Shown in pieces: positions 8,160 to 16,839 of a DNA stretch of 64,000 bases. Below the pieces are notes generated by a model. The model worked only from the letters and a program-made list of their open reading frames with translations. It was not told the origin of the DNA and did no database searches. This stretch comes from Rhodobacterales bacterium HKCCE2091 (GTDB lineage Bacteria > Pseudomonadota > Alphaproteobacteria > Rhodobacterales > Rhodobacteraceae). The stretch is taken from the NCBI GenBank assembly GCA_015689685.1, contig WVSL01000001.1, forward strand, positions 235,001 to 299,000. Reading direction: 5' to 3'. Both the position numbers and the translations under genes were made by a program. Every line of letters starts with the position of its first letter. Positions within the stretch are counted from its first letter, which is position 1.

Positions 8160-10775
8160 TCAGTGAACCCGGGCCTCGGCCGGCGGTTCGCGCCGGCTTT
8201 CGCTGACCCGGTCGCCCACGATCAGACCGTCGGTCCCGGCGCTCACGTGCACCGTCTCGCCGTCCTTCACGTCGCCGGCGAGGATCATCTCGGCCAGCGG
8301 GTCCTGCAGCGCGCGCTGGATCACCCGCTTCAGCGGCCGCGCCCCGAACACCGGGTCGTAGCCCTCGTCCGCGAGCCAGCGCATCGCGCCCGCGTCCAGG
8401 TCGAGGTCGATCTTCCGCCCGGCGAGCCGCTTCTTCAGGCGGCCGAGCTGGATTTCCACGATCCCGTCCATGTCGCCCCGCGTCAGCCGGTCGAAGATGA
8501 TCGTCTCGTCGAGCCGGTTCAGGAACTCGGGCCGGAAATGGGCCCGGACCGCGTCCATCACGTCGCGCCGCGCCTGGGCGCTGTCCGCGCCCTCGGGCAA
8601 CTGGCTGAGCGCCTGCGAGCCGAGGTTCGAGGTCAGCACGATCAGCGTCTGCTTGAAGTCGACCCGGCGGCCCTGGCCATCGGTCAGGACACCGTCATCC
8701 AGCACCTGCAACAGCACGTTGAACACGTCCGGATGCGCCTTCTCGACCTCGTCGAACAGCAGCACCTGGTACGGCCTCCGCCGCACCGCCTCGGTCAGCA
8801 CGCCGCCCTCGTCGTAGCCGACATAGCCCGGGGGCGCGCCGATCAGCCGGGCGACGGCGTGCTTCTCCATGAACTCGCTCATGTCGATCCGCACCATCGC
8901 CTGGTCGTCGTCGAACAGGTACTCGGCCAGCGCCTTGGTCAGCTCGGTCTTGCCGACGCCGGTGGGGCCGAGGAACAGGAACGACCCGAGCGGCCGGTTC
9001 TCGTCCTGCAGCCCCGCGCGCGCCCGGCGGACGGCGTTCGACACGGCGGTGACGGCGGCCTTCTGGCCGATCACCCGCTTGCCGAGCTCCTCTTCCATCC
9101 TCAGAAGCTTCTCGCGCTCGCCTTCCAGCATCTTCGACACCGGAACGCCGGTCCAGCGTTCGACCACTTCCGCGATCTGCTCCGGCCGCACGGCTTCCTC
9201 GACCAGGAGATCGTCCTCGGCGGCCTCGGCGGCGGCGAGTTCCTTCTCCAGCCCCGGGATCACCCCGTAGGACAGCTCACCCGCCCGGGCGAGATCGCCC
9301 GCCCGCTTGGCCTGGTCCAGTTCCGCCCGCGCATGGTCGAGCTTCTCCTTCAGCGACCGCGCCGATTCCAGCTTGTCGCGCTCGGACTGCCACTGAGCGG
9401 TCAGTTCGGCGGAGCGTTCCTGCAAGTCGGACAGTTCCTTCTCCAGCCGCTCCAGCCGGTCCTTCGACGCCGCGTCGTCCTCCTTCTTCAGCGCCTCGGC
9501 CTCTATCTGCTTCTGCAGGATCTCGCGATCCAGCGCGTCGAGCTCCTCGGGCTTGGAATCGACCTCCATCCGCAGCCGCGATGCCGCCTCGTCCATCAGG
9601 TCGATGGCCTTGTCCGGCAGAAAACGGTCGGTGATGTAACGGTTCGACAGGGTCGCGGCGGCGACCAGCGCGGCGTCCGAGATCCGCACGCCGTGGTGCA
9701 GTTCGTACTTCTCCTTGATCCCGCGCAGGATCGACACGGTGTCGGTGACGCTCGGCTCCTCGACCATCAGCGGCTGGAACCGGCGGGCCAGCGCCGCGTC
9801 CTTCTCGACGTACTTGCGGTATTCGTCGAGCGTGGTCGCGCCGATGCAGTGCAGCTCTCCCCGCGCAAGCGCCGGCTTGATGAGGTTCGCGGCATCCATC
9901 GCGCCGTCGGTCTTGCCCGCGCCGACGAGCGTGTGCATCTCGTCGATGAACAGGATGATCTCGCCCGCGGCGGCCTCGATCTCCTTCAGGACCGCCTTCA
10001 GACGCTCCTCGAACTCGCCGCGATACTTCGCGCCCGCGATCAGCGCGCCCATGTCGAGCGCCATCAGCGTCTTGTTCTGAAGGCTCTCGGGCACGTCGCC
10101 GTTGACGATGCGCAGGGCGAGGCCCTCGGCGATCGCGGTCTTGCCGGTGCCGGGCTCGCCGATCAGGACCGGGTTGTTCTTGGTCCGGCGGGACAGCACC
10201 TGCATGGCGCGGCGGATTTCCTCGTCGCGGCCGATGATCGGGTCGATCTTGCCCTCGCGCGCGGCCTCGGTCAGGTCGCGGGCGTATTTCTTCAGCGCGT
10301 CGTAGCCATCCTCGGCGCTCGCCGTGTCGGCGGTGCGGCCCTTGCGGATGTCGTTGATCGCGGCGTTCAGGCTCTGGGCGTTCACGGCGCCCGCCTCCAG
10401 CGCCTCGCGCGCCGGGCTCTTCACGACGGCCAGCGCGGTCAGAAGGCGTTCCACCGGCACGAAGCTGTCGCCGGCCTTCTGGGCCAGCTTCTCGGCCTCG
10501 GCCAGCACCTTGGCGGTCTGGCTGTCGAGGTAGACCTGGCCGGCATCGCCGGTCACCTTCGGCAGCTTCGCCAGCGCGGCGTCGAGCGCCTCGGTCGCGC
10601 GGCCGGGCGAACCGCCGGCGCGGGTGATGAGGTTCTGCGCGAGCCCCTGCTCGTCTTCCATCAGGGCGCCGAGCAGGTGTTCGGGGGAAAGTTTCTGGTG
10701 GTCGTGCCGCTGCGCAAGGCCCTGGGCAGCCTGGACGAACCCGCGCGCGCGGTCGGTGAACTTCTCGAAGTTCAT
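8160..10775 (-). CDS. clpB: ATP-dependent protein disaggregase ClpB
   Basis: 871 residues, the normal length for ClpB. It is a cytoplasmic hexameric AAA+ machine that pulls proteins out of aggregates together with DnaK. Domain order is an N-domain (about 1-145), first AAA+ module with Walker A GEPGTGKT (206-213), a coiled-coil M-domain rich in Glu/Lys/Ala (about 400-530), and a second AAA+ module with Walker A GPTGVGKT and the conserved [13 protein letters not shown] pore region. The ATG at 10775 follows AAAGGAGACAGACCC, so the longer reading was rejected. A possible RpoH-type promoter lies about 100 bases upstream. The gene stands alone. Confidence 0.97.
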   Translation of the reverse strand: MNFEKFTDRARGFVQAAQGLAQRHDHQKLSPEHLLGALMEDEQGLAQNLITRAGGSPGRATEALDAALAKLPKVTGDAGQVYLDSQTAKVLAEAEKLAQKAGDSFVPVERLLTALAVVKSPAREALEAGAVNAQSLNAAINDIRKGRTADTASAEDGYDALKKYARDLTEAAREGKIDPIIGRDEEIRRAMQVLSRRTKNNPVLIGEPGTGKTAIAEGLALRIVNGDVPESLQNKTLMALDMGALIAGAKYRGEFEERLKAVLKEIEAAAGEIILFIDEMHTLVGAGKTDGAMDAANLIKPALARGELHCIGATTLDEYRKYVEKDAALARRFQPLMVEEPSVTDTVSILRGIKEKYELHHGVRISDAALVAAATLSNRYITDRFLPDKAIDLMDEAASRLRMEVDSKPEELDALDREILQKQIEAEALKKEDDAASKDRLERLEKELSDLQERSAELTAQWQSERDKLESARSLKEKLDHARAELDQAKRAGDLARAGELSYGVIPGLEKELAAAEAAEDDLLVEEAVRPEQIAEVVERWTGVPVSKMLEGEREKLLRMEEELGKRVIGQKAAVTAVSNAVRRARAGLQDENRPLGSFLFLGPTGVGKTELTKALAEYLFDDDQAMVRIDMSEFMEKHAVARLIGAPPGYVGYDEGGVLTEAVRRRPYQVLLFDEVEKAHPDVFNVLLQVLDDGVLTDGQGRRVDFKQTLIVLTSNLGSQALSQLPEGADSAQARRDVMDAVRAHFRPEFLNRLDETIIFDRLTRGDMDGIVEIQLGRLKKRLAGRKIDLDLDAGAMRWLADEGYDPVFGARPLKRVIQRALQDPLAEMILAGDVKDGETVHVSAGTDGLIVGDRVSESRREPPAEARVH

Positions 10776-10855
10776 GGGTCTGTCTCCTTTCAAAGCGCCC
10801 GCTTGGTCGGGGCGCCCGCATCCGCGGCACACCCCTTTTCCGGGCCTTGAAATGG

Positions 10856-10884
10856 AAATGGCGACGAGACGCGCGGGGTTCAAG
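10856..10884 (-). promoter_or_regulatory. Possible heat-shock (RpoH-type) promoter of clpB
   Basis: On the minus strand CTTGAA (10884-10879) is followed after 17 bases by CCATTT (10861-10856). This resembles sigma-32-type promoters, and clpB is a classical RpoH target. The match to the -10 element is partial and the spacer is at the long end. Confidence 0.35.
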
Positions 10885-10897
10885 TCGCCGCACGCGG

Positions 10898-10925
10898 AAA
10901 GGGCGCCCCCTCGGGGACGCCCCTT
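10898..10925 (-). terminator. Terminator of the Ala/Glu-rich protein gene
   Basis: Read on the minus strand, a 13-bp stem (AAGGGGCGTCCCC / GGGGGCGCCCTTT, with two G-T pairs) with a GAG loop lies just after the stop codon of the gene at 10947-12239. It isolates that gene from clpB. Confidence 0.75.
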
Positions 10926-10946
10926 GCCATCAGCCCGCGGTGCGGA

Positions 10947-12239
10947 TCACTGGCCGCCCTGAAGCTCCCGCAGGGCCTGCATGATGCGCTCTACCTCGGC
11001 CTGCGCCTCGGCGGCGGCGGCAGCGGCCTCGCGCGCCTCGCGGACCCGTTCGCTGGCCGCGTTGCTGGCCTCCGAAAGCTGCTGGAGCAGGTCCAGTTCC
11101 TCGTCCGAAGGCAGTTCCGCCGGGACGTCGGCAGCCGCGGCCTGGGCAGGTTCGCCCTCCTCCGTCGCGGCAGGCTGCTCGGCGGCAGCCGTCTCCTCCG
11201 TGGCTGCGGTCTCCTCCGTCGCGGCAGTCTCGTCCGCAGCAGTTTCCTCGGTCGCGGGCGCTTCCTCCGTAGCGGAGGCTCCCTCGGTCGTAGCCGGTTC
11301 ATCGGCCGCAGGCGCCTCGTCCGCAGCAGCGGTCTGCTCGGTCGCGGGCGCTTCCTCGGCGGTAGCGGCCGCGTCTTCGGCAGCGGCGGCTTCCTCGGTA
11401 GCGGCCGCGTCGTCGGCGGGGGCTTGTTCCGCCGCGGCCATCTCCGTCTCGCCTTCCGCCGGAGCTTCCTCCGTCGCCGCCTCGGTCTCCGCGCCGTCCT
11501 CGGCCGCGGCCATCTCGGTTTCCTCGGTCACGGCCTCATCGGCGGCAGCCGCCTCGTCCCCCTCAGGGCCCTCCTCGGCAGCCATCTCGGTCTCACCCTC
11601 GGCGGGGGCTTCCTCCGCAGCAACGACTTCGCCTTCTGCCGGGGCTTCCTCGGTCGCCGCGTCTTCGGTCGCCATCTCGGTCTCGTCCTCGGCGGGCGCT
11701 TCCTCCGCAGCGACCGCTTCGCCCTCTGCCGGGACTTCCTCGGTCGCCGCGTCCTCGGCAGCCATCTCGGTCTCGCCCTCGGCGGGGGCTTCCTCAGCAG
11801 CGGCCATGTCGCCTTCCGCCGGCGCTTCCCCGGTCGCGGCCTCCGCTCCCTCGGCCGGATCCTCCTCCGCCGCGGCCATGTCGGTCTCGCCTTCCGCGGG
11901 GGTTTCCTCGGCGGCCGTCTCGCCCTCCGCCATCGCCTCGCCCTCGGCGGTCTCGGACCCGTCTTCGGCCATCGCGGCCTCGTCGGCCGGGGCCTCGTCA
12001 CCCTCGGCAGCATCCTCCGCCGCCATCTCGTCTTCTGCCTCTTCGCCAGTCGCGGCGACCGGGGCACTGGCGATGGCCACGGCTTCGTCGTCGTCGTCGC
12101 CGCCGCCCATGAACGCCGTCGCCGCGACGATCAGCACGACCACGACCGCGCCGACGATCCCGAGGATCAGCCCGTTCGAGACGCTGTGTCCGCCGCCGTC
12201 CCCGCCCTTCGGTGCATCATCGCGATCGGTCTCGGCCAT
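10947..12239 (-). CDS. Single-pass membrane protein with long Ala/Glu-rich low-complexity domain
   Basis: 430 residues. A polar N-terminus (MAETDRDDAPKGGDGGG) is followed by one transmembrane helix (about 23-43), then an extremely acidic Ala/Glu/Thr/Pro-rich stretch of about 310 residues with the recurring phrases EEAPAEGE and TEMAAED. The C-terminal 55 residues form a heptad-like helix (LDLLQQLSEASNAASERVREAREAA pattern). The middle part contains 30-residue tandem repeats at 11581-11800. The acidic domain is probably disordered and periplasmic. No family function is recognised; a spacer or envelope-linking role is only a guess. Confidence 0.8.
   Translation of the reverse strand: MAETDRDDAPKGGDGGGHSVSNGLILGIVGAVVVVLIVAATAFMGGGDDDDEAVAIASAPVAATGEEAEDEMAAEDAAEGDEAPADEAAMAEDGSETAEGEAMAEGETAAEETPAEGETDMAAAEEDPAEGAEAATGEAPAEGDMAAAEEAPAEGETEMAAEDAATEEVPAEGEAVAAEEAPAEDETEMATEDAATEEAPAEGEVVAAEEAPAEGETEMAAEEGPEGDEAAAADEAVTEETEMAAAEDGAETEAATEEAPAEGETEMAAAEQAPADDAAATEEAAAAEDAAATAEEAPATEQTAAADEAPAADEPATTEGASATEEAPATEETAADETAATEETAATEETAAAEQPAATEEGEPAQAAAADVPAELPSDEELDLLQQLSEASNAASERVREAREAAAAAAEAQAEVERIMQALRELQGGQ
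11581..11800. repeat. 90-bp in-frame tandem repeat inside the Ala/Glu-rich gene
   Basis: The 14-mer GCCATCTCGGTCTC recurs at 11581, 11671 and 11761, exactly 90 bases apart. The bases between are closely similar in the first two units; the third diverges after about 40 bases. This corresponds to 30-residue protein units (EEAPAEGETEMAAEDAATEE type). The exact period points to recent unit duplication. Confidence 0.85.
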
Positions 12240-12277
12240 GCCGGTATCCCCCTGATTCGTTAACCTCTCGTCCCAAT

Positions 12278-12300
12278 CATACGCTTCGCGCGCGCGTATG
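12278..12300. promoter_or_regulatory. Inverted repeat CATACGC/GCGTATG
   Basis: Seven-base arms separated by nine bases in the 161-base divergent region between the Ala/Glu-rich gene and the 61-residue protein gene. It could be an operator or a hairpin; nothing else in this region stands out. Confidence 0.3.
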
Positions 12301-12400
12301 GTTCCAATCCCGCCTTCGGCAGGGTTCCGCCAGCGGGCCGCCCGCGATTGAACCCGGGGCGTTCGCCAGCGTTCCCACTCCAGATAGCAGGAGAAAACCC

Positions 12401-12586
12401 ATGTCCAGCATCTCGCTCCAAGGCGTCATCTACGACGGTCGCTACCGCGCTTTCCGCGCGCTTGCCGTGATCGGCGAAGGCGACCAGCGCCGGGAAACCG
12501 ATTGCTACTGGCCCGGCCCCGAGGGCGCCGAGTTCGGCCAGGTCGCGCGCGGTCTCGCGCACGACGCCTTCGCCCGGATCGGCTGA
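12401..12586 (+). CDS. Conserved-looking small hypothetical protein (61 aa)
   Basis: A short cytoplasmic protein beginning MSSISLQGVIYDGRYRAF, with an excellent ribosome binding site (AGCAGGAGAAAACCC) directly before the ATG, which is the main reason to accept it. Two aromatic-rich segments (VIYDGRYRAFRAL and TDCYWPGPEGAEFG) suggest a compact fold. No signal peptide, membrane segment or known motif is visible. It converges with the next gene with only three bases between the stops. Function unknown. Confidence 0.75.
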   Translation: MSSISLQGVIYDGRYRAFRALAVIGEGDQRRETDCYWPGPEGAEFGQVARGLAHDAFARIG

Positions 12587-12589
12587 CCC

Positions 12590-12871
12590 TCAGGTCAGGA
12601 CCGACCACAGGATCGCGATGGCCACCAGCGCGACGGCCAGCCAGACCGCGATCCGCATTCCGCCGCGCGGGGCATGATCCGCCCTCTGTTCCGCGCCCTC
12701 GAACGCCGCAGCGCCCCGCGCCTCGGGGATCGGCGCGGGTTCATCGACCGGCGCAGCCGCCGGGTCGACACCGTGGGTGGGATCGTTCGCCTGCGACAGT
12801 TCGGGGTCGGTCCCCGCTTCGCCCACGCGCGTATCCCGGTAACGTTTCTCGGTCGTCGGCTGCTGTGCCAT
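12590..12871 (-). CDS. Small tail-anchored hypothetical protein (93 aa)
   Basis: Starts MAQQPTTEKRYRDTRV after a strong GGAGGAGACGAGAG. The first 70 residues are hydrophilic and probably disordered (Pro/Glu/Ala-rich). The last 22 (MRIAVWLAVALVAIAILWSVLT) form a C-terminal transmembrane helix, so it is likely an inner-membrane protein with a cytoplasmic N-terminus. It is divergent from pyrF by 169 bases. No family recognised. Confidence 0.72.
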   Translation of the reverse strand: MAQQPTTEKRYRDTRVGEAGTDPELSQANDPTHGVDPAAAPVDEPAPIPEARGAAAFEGAEQRADHAPRGGMRIAVWLAVALVAIAILWSVLT

Positions 12872-13040
12872 CTCTCGTCTCCTCCGCATGATTGCACCGG
12901 ACCAATCGCCGGGACCGGGGTCGCGTTCCGTCCCGGGCGCGCATGTGCCCGGCATCGGCGGCACCCCGCCCCCTGACCACTTCCGTCTTGTTTCGCCGCG
13001 CCGGGATGGTATCGACGCCGCAACCACGGAAGGAGCCGAC

Positions 13041-13754
13041 ATGCCCGACGACCGCCTGATCGTCGCCCTCGACGTCGCTGACGCGCTCACCGGGCTCGAC
13101 CTCGCCGCGCGGATCGGGCCTGAGGTCACGTTCTACAAGATCGGCCTCGGGATGCTGACAGGCGGCGGGCTGGCACTGGCCCGCGAGCTGAAGGACGACC
13201 ACGGCAAGCGCATCTTCCTCGACATGAAGCTGTTCGACATCGGCGCGACGGTCGAGGCCGCCGTGCGCGGGATCGCCCGGTTCGGGCTCGACTTCCTGAC
13301 CGTGCAGGGCGATCCGCAGGTCGTCCGCGCGGCGAAACAGGGCGCGGGCGACACCAAGATCCTCGCCGTCACGGTGCTCACCTCGCTCGACCGCGACGAC
13401 CTCGACCTGAACCTGATCAAGGACGGCTCCGTCGCCGAGATCGTGGCCGAACGCGCGGTCAACGCCTTCGCGGCCGGGGCCGACGGGGTGATTTCCAGCC
13501 CGCACGAGGCCGCGATGATCCGCGCCCTGCCCGAGGCCGAGGGCAAGCTGATCGTCACCCCGGGCGTGCGCCCCGCCGGCGCCGATCTCGGCGACCAGAA
13601 GCGGATCATGACCCCGGCCCAGGCCATCGCCGCGGGCGCCGACCACGTCGTCGTCGGCCGCCCGGTCTGGCGCGCGGAGGACCCGCGCGCCGCCGCCGAG
13701 GGCATTCTCGCCGAGATCCGGTCGCCGCAGGCGGAGCGGCCCAACCGGGCCTGA
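13041..13754 (+). CDS. pyrF: Orotidine 5'-phosphate decarboxylase
   Basis: 237 residues. The enzyme decarboxylates OMP to UMP in the last step of pyrimidine synthesis. The catalytic Lys/Asp array is visible as DMKLFDIGATV, with IVALDV near the N-terminus, VTVLTS in the middle, and the phosphate-binding VTPGVRPAG and VVGRPVW loops at the C-terminus. The ATG at 13041 follows GGAAGGAGCCGAC, so the longer frame upstream was rejected. It is a stand-alone gene ending in a hairpin shared with the convergent neighbour. Confidence 0.97.
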   Translation: MPDDRLIVALDVADALTGLDLAARIGPEVTFYKIGLGMLTGGGLALARELKDDHGKRIFLDMKLFDIGATVEAAVRGIARFGLDFLTVQGDPQVVRAAKQGAGDTKILAVTVLTSLDRDDLDLNLIKDGSVAEIVAERAVNAFAAGADGVISSPHEAAMIRALPEAEGKLIVTPGVRPAGADLGDQKRIMTPAQAIAAGADHVVVGRPVWRAEDPRAAAEGILAEIRSPQAERPNRA

Positions 13755-13784
13755 CCGCGCCGGGACGACCCCGGCCCGCGGTCA
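13752..13784. terminator. Hairpin spanning both convergent stop codons
   Basis: TGACCGCG (13752-13759) pairs with CGCGGTCA (13777-13784), with an inner CCGGG/CCCGG pairing. The outer ends are the TGA of pyrF and, on the other strand, the TGA of the NAD(P)-binding gene. It lacks a T-run, so termination is inferred from position and stem strength. Confidence 0.5.
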
Positions 13785-14396
13785 GTAGGCGACGGTGAAC
13801 ACCGCGCGCCGATGCGCCGGGGCCTCGATCTCGTCCAGCAACGCGACCGCGTAATCCTCCGCGCTGATCCGGCTTTCGCCCTCGGCGTCCGATACCAGCG
13901 TGGTCGACCCGAGCCGGAAGCTGCCGGTCCGTTCCCCCGGCGCGATCTGGGCCGCGGGCGCGAAGAAGGTCCAGTCCGCCGCGCTGTCGGCGAGCTTGCC
14001 GCGGAAATCCCGCATCCCGGTCGCCTCGGGCAGGATCTCGGGCGGCAGCACCGAGAGCACCGGCCGCCCGTCCGGCAGGTTCAGCGTCCCGGCCCCTCCG
14101 ACGACGATCAGCCGCGCCCCGGATGCCTCCGCCCCGCCAAGGATGCCCGCGCCGATCTCGGCCATCTCGGCCTCGGCGTCGCCGCTCGACCGTGGCGACG
14201 CGGCGGCGACGATGACCTCCGCGCCATCGGCGGCCTCCGCGACCGCCGCGGCGTCGCTGGCTTCCAGCGACAGCGGCGTGCCCTCCGGCGCATCGCCCTT
14301 CCGCGAGGCCGCGATCACCTCGTGCCCGCGCGCGACGGCCTCGGACAGGATGCGGCTTCCGATGACGCCGGTCGCGCCGATCAGCAGGATGTTCAT
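13782..14396 (-). CDS. NAD(P)-binding protein, NmrA/atypical SDR type
   Basis: 204 residues starting [13 protein letters not shown], with GATGVIG (7-13) as the Rossmann glycine motif. The middle [13 protein letters not shown] and [11 protein letters not shown] segments and [17 protein letters not shown] resemble the BLVRB/NmrA-like subgroup. No Tyr-x3-Lys active site is evident. The ribosome binding site is AGGGGAAACGAC. The gene is divergent from an HxlR regulator, which probably controls it. It resembles the SDR gene at 2932 in type and in regulatory setting. Confidence 0.83.
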   Translation of the reverse strand: MNILLIGATGVIGSRILSEAVARGHEVIAASRKGDAPEGTPLSLEASDAAAVAEAADGAEVIVAAASPRSSGDAEAEMAEIGAGILGGAEASGARLIVVGGAGTLNLPDGRPVLSVLPPEILPEATGMRDFRGKLADSAADWTFFAPAAQIAPGERTGSFRLGSTTLVSDAEGESRISAEDYAVALLDEIEAPAHRRAVFTVAY

Positions 14397-14410
14397 GTCG
14401 TTTCCCCTAT

Positions 14411-14427
14411 GGTTACTTTCGATAACC
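14411..14427. promoter_or_regulatory. GGTTA-N7-TAACC inverted repeat, candidate HxlR operator
   Basis: The sequence GGTTACTTTCGATAACC lies 15 bases before the ATG of the NAD(P)-binding gene, in the 105-base divergent region with the HxlR gene. Symmetry and position fit a winged-helix dimer site; binding is inferred. Confidence 0.4.
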
Positions 14428-14501
14428 TGGGATATGACATGAACCACCCCACGCCGGGAGAGAGAGGTTCGCGTCACATGGGAACAGCGAGGTAACCCCC
14501 G

Positions 14502-14888
14502 ATGAACGCCCGCGCCGACATCGCGCCCGGACGGCGCGAAAGCTTCGCCTGCCCGATCCGCGACGTGCTCGACCGGATCGGCGACGCCTGGTCGCTGCTG
14601 GTGATGCTGGAACTGTCGAAGGGACCGTGCCGGTTCAACGCGCTCAGCCGGGTCATCGACGGCATCTCGCGGCGGATGCTCACCGTCACCCTGCGCCATC
14701 TCGAACGCGACGGGCTGGTGTCGCGCACGGTGTTGCCGACCTCGCCGCCGCAGGTGGAATACGCGCTGACGCCGCTCGGCCACTCGTTGCAGGACGCGAT
14801 CGTGACCCTGCGCGACTGGGCGATCGAGCATCAGCCGGTCATCAACGACGCGCGGCGCAGCTACGACGCCGACACCGATGCCGGGTGA
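14502..14888 (+). CDS. HxlR family transcriptional regulator
   Basis: 128 residues with the HxlR winged helix: [49 protein letters not shown] and [12 protein letters not shown]. The N-terminal cysteine (Cys17, SFACPIR) is at the redox-sensing position of the family. GAGGTAACCCCCG precedes the ATG. It is divergent from the NAD(P)-binding gene at 13782, and its stop codon directly abuts that of the convergent nfeD-like gene. Confidence 0.9.
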   Translation: MNARADIAPGRRESFACPIRDVLDRIGDAWSLLVMLELSKGPCRFNALSRVIDGISRRMLTVTLRHLERDGLVSRTVLPTSPPQVEYALTPLGHSLQDAIVTLRDWAIEHQPVINDARRSYDADTDAG

Positions 14889-15176
14889 TCAGTCGTCGTT
14901 GATGTCGCGGTCGATCACCTTGACCTGCCCCTCGCGCACGCCGAGCGCGCGGCGCAGGGCCAGCCAGGCGATCAGGCTCAGGACCGCGAACACAAGCAGC
15001 AGGAGCGGCACCGACCCGGCCAGCCAGGCCGCCAGCGGCCCGCCCACCAGCAGAAGCAGCGCCACCAGCCCCGCCCCGATGGCGAATCCGAGCAGGACGT
15101 AGCCGGGCAGGATCACCTCGCCCACGGCCAGCGCCAGCGCCGCGACCGCCCACAGCCACCAGCTGTGCCAGATCAC
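14889..15176 (-). CDS. NfeD-like membrane protein
   Basis: 95 residues with three or four hydrophobic helices (WWLWAVAALALAVGEVILPGY, then VLLGFAIGAGLVALLLLVGG and VPLLLLVFAVLSLIAWLAL) and a short polar tail. It matches short NfeD/YbbK-type proteins lacking a clear C-terminal OB domain. The GTG start at 15176 overlaps the stop of the SPFH gene as GTGA, so translation is coupled. NfeD proteins are typically encoded with SPFH proteins and are thought to act with them in membrane microdomains or protease control. Confidence 0.85.
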   Translation of the reverse strand: MIWHSWWLWAVAALALAVGEVILPGYVLLGFAIGAGLVALLLLVGGPLAAWLAGSVPLLLLVFAVLSLIAWLALRRALGVREGQVKVIDRDINDD

Positions 15177-16069
15177 GACGACCGCCCCTGGAGCATCTGG
15201 AACGCCTTGCCGAAGGCGTCGACGGCATCGGCCGGGACGACGATGGTCCGGCTGCCCTGCCCGTCCGCCATCTTGGCCAGCGCCTCGACCTGTTTCAGCG
15301 CGACGTTGTATTGAACGGCCTCCAGCCCGCCGCGGGCGATGGCCTCGGCGACGACCCCGGTGGCGTAGGCCTCCGCGTCGGCCTCGACCCGGCGGGCCTC
15401 TGCGATCTGCCGCGCGGCGTAAAGCTCGGCGTCCGCGTTCAACTCCACCGCGCGTTTCTGGCCCTCGGCGCGGGTCACCGCCGCGCGCCGCTCACGCTCG
15501 GCATTGAGCTGCTGGAGCATCGCGTCCCGCGTCGCCTGGTCGAGGTTCACGTCGAGGATCTCCGCCCGCGTCACCTCGATCCCCCAGTTGTCCACCGCGT
15601 CGGCGACATGTTCCTTGATCTGCTGGATCAGGACAGAGCGGTTCGACTGCACCTCGTCCAGTTCCATCTTGCCGATCTCGGCGCGCACGATGCCGGTGAC
15701 GGTCGTGGTGATCGCGCCGTCCACGTCGCGGATCCGGTAGACCGTCTTTTCCGGCTCCAGGATGCGGTAGAACACGCTCGTATCGACCTGAACCAGCACG
15801 TTGTCCGAGGTGATCGCGTCCTGGCTGTGGGTCGGCAGCTGCCGTTCGAGGATCGAGATCTTGTGCGCCACCCGGTCGAGGAACGGCACGATGAAGTTGA
15901 TGCCGGGCCCCAACACCGCGCGCAGGCGGCCGAACCGCTCAACCACGTGCTTTTCCGATTGCGGCACGATCCGGATGCCCAGGAACAGGCACAGGATGAT
16001 GAACAGCGCGAGCAGGAGGATCACGATACCCCCGCCCGAGACCTGCATCAGCAACCGCTCGATATCCAT
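15173..16069 (-). CDS. SPFH/Band 7 (stomatin-like, QmcA-type) membrane protein
   Basis: 298 residues. An N-terminal transmembrane helix (about 14-32) is followed by the Band 7 domain (RIVPQSEKHVVERFGRL, PGINFIVPFLDRV) and a long Ala/Glu/Arg helix (ERERRAAVTRAEGQKRA) that would oligomerise. QmcA-type members form large assemblies around FtsH-like proteases or mark membrane microdomains. AAGGAGCAGGGT precedes the ATG at 16069. It is the first gene of a two-gene operon with the NfeD-like protein. Confidence 0.92.
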   Translation of the reverse strand: MDIERLLMQVSGGGIVILLLALFIILCLFLGIRIVPQSEKHVVERFGRLRAVLGPGINFIVPFLDRVAHKISILERQLPTHSQDAITSDNVLVQVDTSVFYRILEPEKTVYRIRDVDGAITTTVTGIVRAEIGKMELDEVQSNRSVLIQQIKEHVADAVDNWGIEVTRAEILDVNLDQATRDAMLQQLNAERERRAAVTRAEGQKRAVELNADAELYAARQIAEARRVEADAEAYATGVVAEAIARGGLEAVQYNVALKQVEALAKMADGQGSRTIVVPADAVDAFGKAFQMLQGRSS

Positions 16070-16270
16070 ACCCTGCTCCTTCACGCGTGGCTCAACCCCC
16101 GGTGGCACTCTTAGCGACCCGCGGCGAAATCGGAAGCCCTTTCCGCGGCGGCAGCGCCGGCCCTGTCACCCCCGTGCAAGCCCCGCCCCGGTGCGCCGTT
16201 TGAACCGCCCCGGGGGCCCGGCCCGACCCACGGTCTCGTGCAACAGAGATGAGACCGGAGGACGGACACG

Positions 16271-16792
16271 ATGGGTATCTTCGACGGAAACGGACGGGCC
16301 AACTTCATCTGGGGCAGCGGCGAGGACGACATCATCCGCGCCCGCGGCGGCAACGACACCGTCCACGGCAACGGCGGCCACGACTGGATCGGCGGCGGGC
16401 GCGGCGACGACGAGCTTCACGGCGGCACCGGAAACGACACGCTCCTGGGCAAGGACGGCGACGACGAACTGTTCGGCGACACCGGGAACGACATCATCGA
16501 CGGCGGCGAAGGCGCGGACATCCTGACCGGCGGCGCGGGCGTTGACGTGTTCTACTTCGCCGAGGGCGACGCGAACGACGACCGCGACGTGATCACCGAT
16601 TTCGAGATCGGCGTGGACACCATCGTGATCTCCGGCGGCTACGGCTGGGTCCTGATCGACGGCACCGATACCGGCGACGGCGTCGGCATCGGCTCGATCG
16701 CCCATCCGAATGCGTCGGGCGACCTCATCCACCTGCCCAACATCACCGATTTCGAGGATTTCGAGGCCAACGCGAACATCCTGTTCGTCTGA
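16271..16792 (+). CDS. Short RTX-type calcium-binding protein
   Basis: 173 residues. Glycine/Asp-rich nonapeptide repeats of the GGxGxDxLx type run from about residue 15 to 92 (GGNDTVHGNGGHDWIGGG, GGTGNDTLLG, GDTGNDIIDGG, GAGVDVFYF), ending with the usual VITDFEIGVDTI motif seen after RTX arrays. The C-terminal 50 residues are aromatic and acidic and could be a type I secretion signal. No exporter gene is nearby. The protein should fold on binding calcium outside the cell. Function beyond that is unknown. Confidence 0.87.
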   Translation: MGIFDGNGRANFIWGSGEDDIIRARGGNDTVHGNGGHDWIGGGRGDDELHGGTGNDTLLGKDGDDELFGDTGNDIIDGGEGADILTGGAGVDVFYFAEGDANDDRDVITDFEIGVDTIVISGGYGWVLIDGTDTGDGVGIGSIAHPNASGDLIHLPNITDFEDFEANANILFV

Positions 16793-16793
16793 A

Positions 16794-16818
16794 CGCGCCG
16801 CCCCTGCCCCCCGGCGCG
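16794..16818 (+). terminator. Possible hairpin after the RTX gene
   Basis: CGCGCCG (16794-16800) pairs with CGGCGCG (16812-16818) immediately after the RTX stop codon and before dinB. There is no T-run, so this is a weak call. Confidence 0.3.
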
Positions 16819-16839
16819 CGGCTGGGGTAGACTGCGCCC

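Noticed and set aside
8121..10850. Very long open frame opposite clpB (about 909 codons)
   Set aside because: It is an antisense shadow of clpB caused by GC-rich third positions. It has no ribosome binding site, recognisable domain or sensible composition, whereas the minus strand encodes full ClpB.
10981..12255. 424-codon Ser/Ala-rich frame opposite the Ala/Glu-rich protein
   Set aside because: The Ser/Ala bias is the direct complement of GAG/GCC-rich repeats. The minus-strand frame has a ribosome binding site context, transmembrane helix, coiled-coil tail and terminator; this one has none.
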